A DNA stretch of 9,956 bases, taken from assembly GCA_030147335.1 (NCBI GenBank), contig JASKZZ010000196.1, positions 1 to 9,956 on the forward strand, given 5' to 3'. Below are positions 6,044 through 9,956 of this stretch, in pieces (positions within the stretch are counted from its first letter, which is position 1; the number at the start of each line of letters is the position of its first letter). This DNA is from Herpetosiphonaceae bacterium (GTDB lineage: Bacteria; Chloroflexota; Chloroflexia; Chloroflexales; Kallotenuaceae). The notes beneath the pieces were generated by a model that was not told the DNA's origin, made no database searches, and saw only the letters and a list, made by a program, of their open reading frames with translations. A program made the translations under genes and the position numbers.

Positions 6044-6415
6044 TTAGTGCCCTTCTGCCGCCTCAGCTTCCGCTTTGGTTCGGTGCAACGTGCCTGGCTC
6101 TTCTTCCGGCGGGGAATACATGGTAAAGAGCTTGAGTGGAGTTTTTCCTGTATTGATAAAATTGTGGCGCGTACCCGCCGGTACCACTACCAGGCGGTTA
6201 ACTCCAACCGAGCTTCGCTCACCGTCCAACACAGCTTCACCAACGCCTGCCACAAAAACCAGGACTTGATCGACATCATGCGTTTCCTCGCCAATATCAT
6301 CGCCCGGCTCGATACTCATAACCACCAGCTGAGTATGTTGCTCCGTCAGGATCTCGCGTCGAAAATCGGTGTTTTGCTGCGTGAGCGCCAAGATGTCGTG
6401 GTTGAAGATAGGCAT
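6044..6415 (-). CDS. small single-domain cupin
   Basis: This is a 123-residue protein starting at ATG 6415, with AAAGGAG seven bases upstream. It is one conserved beta-barrel cupin. Motif 1 is G38-D-D-I-G-E-E44-T-H46-D-V-D-Q50, with Glu44 and Gln50 where the archetype has the first His and the Glu. Motif 2 is P79-A-G81-T-R-H84-N-F-I-N88, which keeps the metal-binding His84. Probable metal ligands are therefore Glu44, His46, Gln50 and His84. The end (YSPPEEEPGTLHRTKAEAEAAEGH) is typical of a widespread group of stand-alone cupins whose substrate is not established; sugar binding, isomerisation and dioxygenase roles all occur in the superfamily. It is cytoplasmic and last in the run of three minus-strand genes, 97 bp after the propeller-like gene, so co-transcription is possible but the gap also leaves room for its own promoter. 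Confidence 0.88.
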   Translation of the reverse strand: MPIFNHDILALTQQNTDFRREILTEQHTQLVVMSIEPGDDIGEETHDVDQVLVFVAGVGEAVLDGERSSVGVNRLVVVPAGTRHNFINTGKTPLKLFTMYSPPEEEPGTLHRTKAEAEAAEGH

Positions 6416-6512
6416 GCATATGCTCCTTTAAGGTTTCGCAGGAGCTTGCTTCCAAAATACATGCCCCGCCGATGCAAAGCGGCAATGCGACGAAGTGCCC
6501 AAACCGCACACA

Positions 6513-7523
6513 TTACGCGTTATCACGATACCATGGGCCAGTCAGTTCAACCTCAAACAGTGCAGACGGCTCGTCGTTGTCGTCATCTATCACAAAATAC
6601 ACAAGCTGCAGGTCATCGTTGCCAACACTGATACCTTCAATCTTTCCATCGAACGGCTGCCCATCCTCGTCTATCAGTTGTGTATAACGCGCGCCGTCGG
6701 CGTCGATTACGCCCAGAACCGAGCCTGTAATTTCCCCATCAGTGCCCGCTGCCGCAGACCCTTCCGCTGAAGCCGAATACAAGATGACCTGAGAAACTAG
6801 CTCGGCATCGGAGAAATTGAGCGGATGGTCGCTCAAGTTGCCAAGATGATATTGCACGACGTTTTGTGGCTTTGGAGCGGGGTTATTCGGCTGCTGTAGA
6901 TGTGCCCATAACTCCGGCCAGCTGACGTCACCAGTCGCATCAACTGGCTTCAAGCCGTCGCTTGGTGCGCCGTTGCCGCGTTGAAACAGGCGAATCTGAC
7001 CAGTGTCGAGATAAACAGCGCCTTCAACGTTGAGTTCGCTGCCCGAAAAATCATGGGCGTTTCGCAGCGCTCCATAAAATGACGCCCCATTGAATACTTG
7101 TACTTCCGGCTGATCGTCGTCACGCCAAAACACAACCACGATCCGTTCGCGTTCGGGGGAGGTACCCGAGCCAAAGGCAACCAGTAATGATGAACCTTCG
7201 TGCGGAACAGCAACGCAGGCTTCGAGATCGAACTTGTGGCCTTTGTTCCCATGGTCTGCGTCAAAAACACGATCGCCGTCAGGACCGCTGGGAAGCGTAA
7301 GCGTCGTAGCACGTCGCTGTTTCGTGTCAATCAGTGCGACAAAGTTCGTGTTGTCTTGCACAACGGCAACATATTCGGCGATACAGGTGAGGCTTGAGCC
7401 GGCTCGTACATAAGGTGGACGCTCAAAATCCTGTGGCGGATCGTCATCATAAAACAATGGCGTGCTTCGAATAATGCGCGCCTTTAACGCTGGACTTAGC
7501 TGTGCGGTAATCTGCGGGACCAC
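6513..7523 (-). CDS. beta-propeller-like protein, DUF6929-type
   Basis: From the GTG at 7523 this gives 336 residues. I prefer this start because a perfect AAGGAGG lies five bases upstream; an ATG at 7571 would add 16 residues but has no ribosome site. There is no signal peptide or membrane helix. The sequence is almost all beta-strand and loop, with a recurrent 'x-E-G/A' blade motif: FDLEACVAV (about 98-106), NVEGAVYL (165-172) and KIEGISVG (294-301), plus FGSGTSPERER (117-127). This pattern matches, from memory, DUF6929 proteins, related in appearance to the phytase-like esterase propellers. Acidic runs (YDDDPP, DDDNDEP) might bind metal. No catalytic activity can be assigned. It lies 74 bp after the DMT exporter and is likely in the same transcript. 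Confidence 0.75.
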   Translation of the reverse strand: MVPQITAQLSPALKARIIRSTPLFYDDDPPQDFERPPYVRAGSSLTCIAEYVAVVQDNTNFVALIDTKQRRATTLTLPSGPDGDRVFDADHGNKGHKFDLEACVAVPHEGSSLLVAFGSGTSPERERIVVVFWRDDDQPEVQVFNGASFYGALRNAHDFSGSELNVEGAVYLDTGQIRLFQRGNGAPSDGLKPVDATGDVSWPELWAHLQQPNNPAPKPQNVVQYHLGNLSDHPLNFSDAELVSQVILYSASAEGSAAAGTDGEITGSVLGVIDADGARYTQLIDEDGQPFDGKIEGISVGNDDLQLVYFVIDDDNDEPSALFEVELTGPWYRDNA

Positions 7524-7597
7524 GATGTCCTCCTTGGCCTGAACGAGAAGTTTTAAGCCAAGCTGTAGCATAGCACGCTTTGTACAGGCGGCCGCGG

Positions 7598-8572
7598 TTA
7601 ACCAGCTTCGGACGCTACCGTTCCAGGCTCCGCAGCAGTATCATGCGCGGTAGCCTCATCGCTGTGTTGGCTGCCTACGCTTGTCACAACCACGACCGAT
7701 GCCGTAATCGTGACCGTCGCGAGAAGTGTATATGCAGTAATAACTTCACCGGCAAGCCCCCAGCCTAGCAGCACTGCCACCATTGGATTGACATACGCAT
7801 AGGTTGCGGCCCATGTGGGCGTTGTATGCTTGACAAGCCAACCATACGCGCTGAACGCAATGAGTGAGCCGAACACGACGAGATAGCCAAACGCCAGGAA
7901 TGACCGGAGCGACACTTCACCTGGCTCGAACGTCGTGATTTCGCCGGACATCAACGACACAACGCCAAGGAGCGCACCGCCGGCCAGCATCTGCATACCC
8001 GATGCCTGCGTTCCCGATGAGGGTAGTTTTGCTTGACGGACATAGAGCGAGCCGATTGCCCATGACAGCGCCGCCAGCAAAACCACGATCACACCAACAA
8101 AATCAACGCCGCTGACAAGACCTTGGGCGGGGTTGACCAGAATTGCCACGCCACCAAAGCCCAACATAATCGCGAACAGCGTGCGAATAGTTGGACGAGT
8201 ACCGCGTGGCCGAAGCCAGTCCAGCAGCATGATCCATAATGGCTCGGTAGCAATCAGCAGCGCCGCTACGCTTGACGCTACACGTTGTTCCGCCCAGGTC
8301 ACCGCTCCATTGCCGCCAAGCAGCAACAACGCGCCAATAATCGTTGCGGTTATCCACGCCCGACGATCTGGCCTCGGCGCGCCCTGCATCATGCTCCACC
8401 CGTACAATAACGCGCCGGCAACCAGGAAACGACTTCCTGCCATCAGAAATGGAGGAAGCGTCTCGATTGCTACGCGGATGCCAAGATAGGTCGATCCCCA
8501 GATTATGTACACGGCAGCAAATGCGGCAATCAGTCTCATACGCGACGAGCTTTGTTGGAAGTGCGCAAACAT
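7598..8572 (-). CDS. yedA: YedA-like DMT-superfamily (EamA) exporter
   Basis: This is a 324-residue integral membrane protein from ATG 8572, with AGGAGAA at good spacing. It has two EamA repeats, together about ten transmembrane helices. Repeat one begins with the family signature YIIWGSTYLGIRVAIETLPP (about 22-41), followed by FLMAGSRFLVAG and GNGAVTWAEQRVASSVAALL (87-106). Repeat two starts near residue 156 and includes ALSWAIGSLYVRQAKLP and TYAYVNPMVAVLLGWGLAGE (259-278). These stretches match E. coli YedA closely from memory. The soluble tail after residue 302 (SQHSDEATAHDTAAEPG) is a hydrophilic extension. The transported substrate is unknown; relatives export amino acids or small metabolites. 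It is the first gene of a probable three-gene minus-strand operon and is divergent from the GST gene. Confidence 0.92.
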   Translation of the reverse strand: MFAHFQQSSSRMRLIAAFAAVYIIWGSTYLGIRVAIETLPPFLMAGSRFLVAGALLYGWSMMQGAPRPDRRAWITATIIGALLLLGGNGAVTWAEQRVASSVAALLIATEPLWIMLLDWLRPRGTRPTIRTLFAIMLGFGGVAILVNPAQGLVSGVDFVGVIVVLLAALSWAIGSLYVRQAKLPSSGTQASGMQMLAGGALLGVVSLMSGEITTFEPGEVSLRSFLAFGYLVVFGSLIAFSAYGWLVKHTTPTWAATYAYVNPMVAVLLGWGLAGEVITAYTLLATVTITASVVVVTSVGSQHSDEATAHDTAAEPGTVASEAG

Positions 8573-8595
8573 TTAATAGTTCTCCTGTCGTTTGC

Positions 8596-8625
8596 ATAAC
8601 ACACTGCTGGCGCTTTTGGTTGCAA
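8596..8625 (-). promoter_or_regulatory. candidate promoter of the exporter operon
   Basis: On the minus strand TTGCAA (8625-8620) and TGTTAT (8601-8596) are 18 bp apart, each matching four of six consensus bases, with a leader of about 20 bases to the ATG at 8572. The position in a 133-bp divergent gap fits, but the match is modest. Confidence 0.3.
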
Positions 8626-8661
8626 CAAGGACCATGCACGCACTATCACGCGTTATGTTCA

Positions 8662-8670
8662 TGCTACTAT
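8662..8670 (+). promoter_or_regulatory. candidate extended -10 for the GST gene
   Basis: TGCTACTAT reads as an extended -10 (TGn plus TACTAT, four of six), about 35 bp before the ATG at 8706. No good -35 accompanies it. The leader carries AAGGAA at the expected distance from the ATG. Confidence 0.3.
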
Positions 8671-8705
8671 TAAGTTGAGCGCATTGATGAGAAGGAAATA
8701 ACGTC

Positions 8706-9683
8706 ATGACAACAGGTCCCCAATTTATGGACGAGACGGACCGCGAAGGTACGTTCGTTCGACAAGCATATACAATCCGCGACCGCATTACAGCTGACGG
8801 ATCTTCGGGATTCCCTGCCGAAGCGGGACGCTACCATCTTTATGTTTCGCTGGCATGTCCCTGGGCACAGCGCGCAATGATTGTCCGTCGGCTGCTTGGG
8901 CTTGAATCAGTTATTTCTATGTCGATTGTTGACCCGATCCGCGACGAGCGTGGCTGGGCGTTTCGGGATGGCCCCGGCCACACCCGCGATCCAATCAACA
9001 ACTTCCAGTTCTTATCGGAAGCCTACCTGCGTACCGATCCAGCTTATACTGGACGTTATACCGTACCATGCATCTGGGATCGCGTCACACAACGCCTCGT
9101 CACCAACAACTTTCCCGACATCACCATCGACTTCGAGACACAGTTTCGTGCCTTCCACCGGCCCGACGCGCCCGACCTGTATCCTGTGTCGCTACGAAAC
9201 GAGATCGACGAATTGAATGCTGTGCTGTACACCGACGTCAACAATGGTGTGTACAAAGCGGGATTCTCCGTTTCACAGGATGCTTACGAAACAGCAGTGG
9301 CAACCCTGTTCGCGCGACTGGATTGGCTAGAAGAGCGGCTGGCGGGGCAGAGGTTCCTTTTTGGCGACCAAATCACCGAGTCTGATGTCCGGCTGTTTAC
9401 CACGCTGGCTCGCTTCGATGCTGTGTATGTCGGACACTTCAAGTGTAATCTACGCCGATTGGTCGACTACCCTAACCTGTGGGCCTATGCGCGTGACCTG
9501 TACCAGCATCCCGGCTTTGGAGACACCGTCGACGTTGATCATATCAAGCGTCACTATTACATGACACACGATCAGCTCAATCCTTCGAGGATTGTGCCGA
9601 TGGGACCGATTATTGATTGGAACATGCCGCAACAGCGAGAGGCCCTAACGAGTGAATCACATGTACGTTCGCGATGCGTTTGA
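8706..9683 (+). CDS. yqjG: xi-class thiol transferase, glutathionyl-hydroquinone reductase-like
   Basis: This is a 325-residue protein from ATG 8706, with AAGGAA eight bases upstream; length is normal for the family. The thioredoxin-like domain carries the xi-class active site C51-P-W-A-Q-R in the context HLYVSLACPWAQRAMIVRRL. Next come the family stretches DPIRDERGWAF and YTGRYTVPCIWDR. The helical C-terminal domain has WLEERLAGQRFLFGD, then ESDVRLFTTLARFDAVYVGH and FKCNLRRLVDYPNLWAYARD. The end, HIKRHYYMTHDQLNP and IVPMGP, is typical of YqjG/GS-hydroquinone reductases, which reduce thiol-conjugated quinones using Cys51. One key difference: the thiol-binding loop, normally N-x-E-S, reads TNNFPDITID (133-142), so a co-thiol other than glutathione is likely. 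It overlaps the next gene by 23 bp, indicating coupling. The last residues (ESHVRSRCV) are not conserved-looking. Confidence 0.93.
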   Translation: MTTGPQFMDETDREGTFVRQAYTIRDRITADGSSGFPAEAGRYHLYVSLACPWAQRAMIVRRLLGLESVISMSIVDPIRDERGWAFRDGPGHTRDPINNFQFLSEAYLRTDPAYTGRYTVPCIWDRVTQRLVTNNFPDITIDFETQFRAFHRPDAPDLYPVSLRNEIDELNAVLYTDVNNGVYKAGFSVSQDAYETAVATLFARLDWLEERLAGQRFLFGDQITESDVRLFTTLARFDAVYVGHFKCNLRRLVDYPNLWAYARDLYQHPGFGDTVDVDHIKRHYYMTHDQLNPSRIVPMGPIIDWNMPQQREALTSESHVRSRCV

Positions 9684-9956
9684 CAACGAGCGCGCTGCGA
9701 TCCACGATCTAACACTAGCAGCGTATAGCGAGTACGCAGACATTATGGATCCGGAAGGATGGTTAGCGCTTCAGCAAGCGTTGGTTACCGCGCTTGACAC
9801 CACGATGCCAGTTGAACGGATCGTGGCGGAACAGCACGGCAAGCTAGTAGGCAGCGTCCTGTTGTTTCCACCAGCTGTAGACGAGTACAACGGCGCTGTT
9901 GATCACGTCAATTGGCCCGAGGTTCGCCTACTTGCCGTCGTACCGGAAGCCCGAGG
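9661..9956 (+). CDS. GNAT-family N-acetyltransferase, 3' end outside the window
   Basis: The frame is open from ATG 9661 to the right edge (98 codons plus two bases). The start overlaps the GST stop by 23 bp; a GTG at 9652, with GAGAGG nine bases upstream, is an alternative. The N-terminus (MYVRDAFDNERAAIHDLTLAAYSEYADIM) has the typical GNAT beginning: a strand, then an R-x-A and a helix that lines the substrate pocket. A central strand follows (RIVAEQHGKLVGSVLLFPP). The last visible part, EVRLLAVVPEARG, is the strand that leads into the acetyl-CoA loop (R-x-x-G-x-G/A), of which only the first residues are present. Substrate cannot be inferred. The overlap implies translational coupling with the GST gene. 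Confidence 0.85.
   Translation, partial: MYVRDAFDNERAAIHDLTLAAYSEYADIMDPEGWLALQQALVTALDTTMPVERIVAEQHGKLVGSVLLFPPAVDEYNGAVDHVNWPEVRLLAVVPEAR

Noticed and set aside
6047..6631. 194-codon plus-strand frame opposite the cupin and the 3' part of the propeller-like gene
   Set aside because: It is antisense to a well-supported cupin and has a basic, His/Arg-rich composition of a shadow frame.
8103..8639. 178-codon minus-strand frame overlapping the DMT exporter
   Set aside because: The exporter frame shows clear EamA helices and motifs; this one is an out-of-frame reading of the same DNA.

Overview
The window looks like ordinary chromosome from a mid-GC bacterium, most likely a Chloroflexota member of the Herpetosiphon type. 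That placement is an inference. It rests on roughly 50% GC, lipoproteins with Pro/Thr-rich linkers after the lipid-attachment Cys, a stand-alone Flp/Tad pilin gene, and a xi-class thiol transferase that lacks the glutathione-binding Glu-Ser motif. No RNA gene, CRISPR array, transposase or phage gene is visible.

Left part (1-3532), all on the minus strand: a DUF4352-type lipoprotein running off the left edge (1-615); a weak membrane-peptide ORF (647-907); two small unknown genes (1033-1284 and 1427-1630) followed by a clear intrinsic terminator; a lipoprotein serine hydrolase of the beta-lactamase class C/PBP4* family (1762-3039); a start-less 66-codon hydrophobic reading frame just upstream of it that looks like a gene remnant (3052-3252); and a 52-residue Flp-type pilin (3374-3532) with its own strong terminator.

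Centre (3715-6024): a YgjV-type membrane protein with a C-terminal GNAT-like half (minus, 3715-4344) is divergent from a double TerB-domain protein (plus, 4622-5515). Each has a consensus TATAAT box in the 277-bp gap. The TerB gene converges on a small coiled-coil protein (minus, 5529-5840). Upstream of that gene lie three 10-bp tandem repeats framed by 8-bp inverted arms.

Right part (6044-9956): a probable minus-strand operon in the order YedA-like DMT exporter (7598-8572), beta-propeller-like DUF6929-type protein (6513-7523) and small cupin (6044-6415). Divergent from it, on the plus strand, a glutathionyl-hydroquinone-reductase-like (xi-class GST) gene (8706-9683) overlaps the start of a GNAT acetyltransferase that runs off the right edge (9661-9956).

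No coherent new multi-gene system is evident. The points most worth a second look are the altered thiol-binding motif of the GST, the 10-bp repeat element, the membrane-GNAT fusion, the hydrophobic gene remnant and the two small unknown genes.
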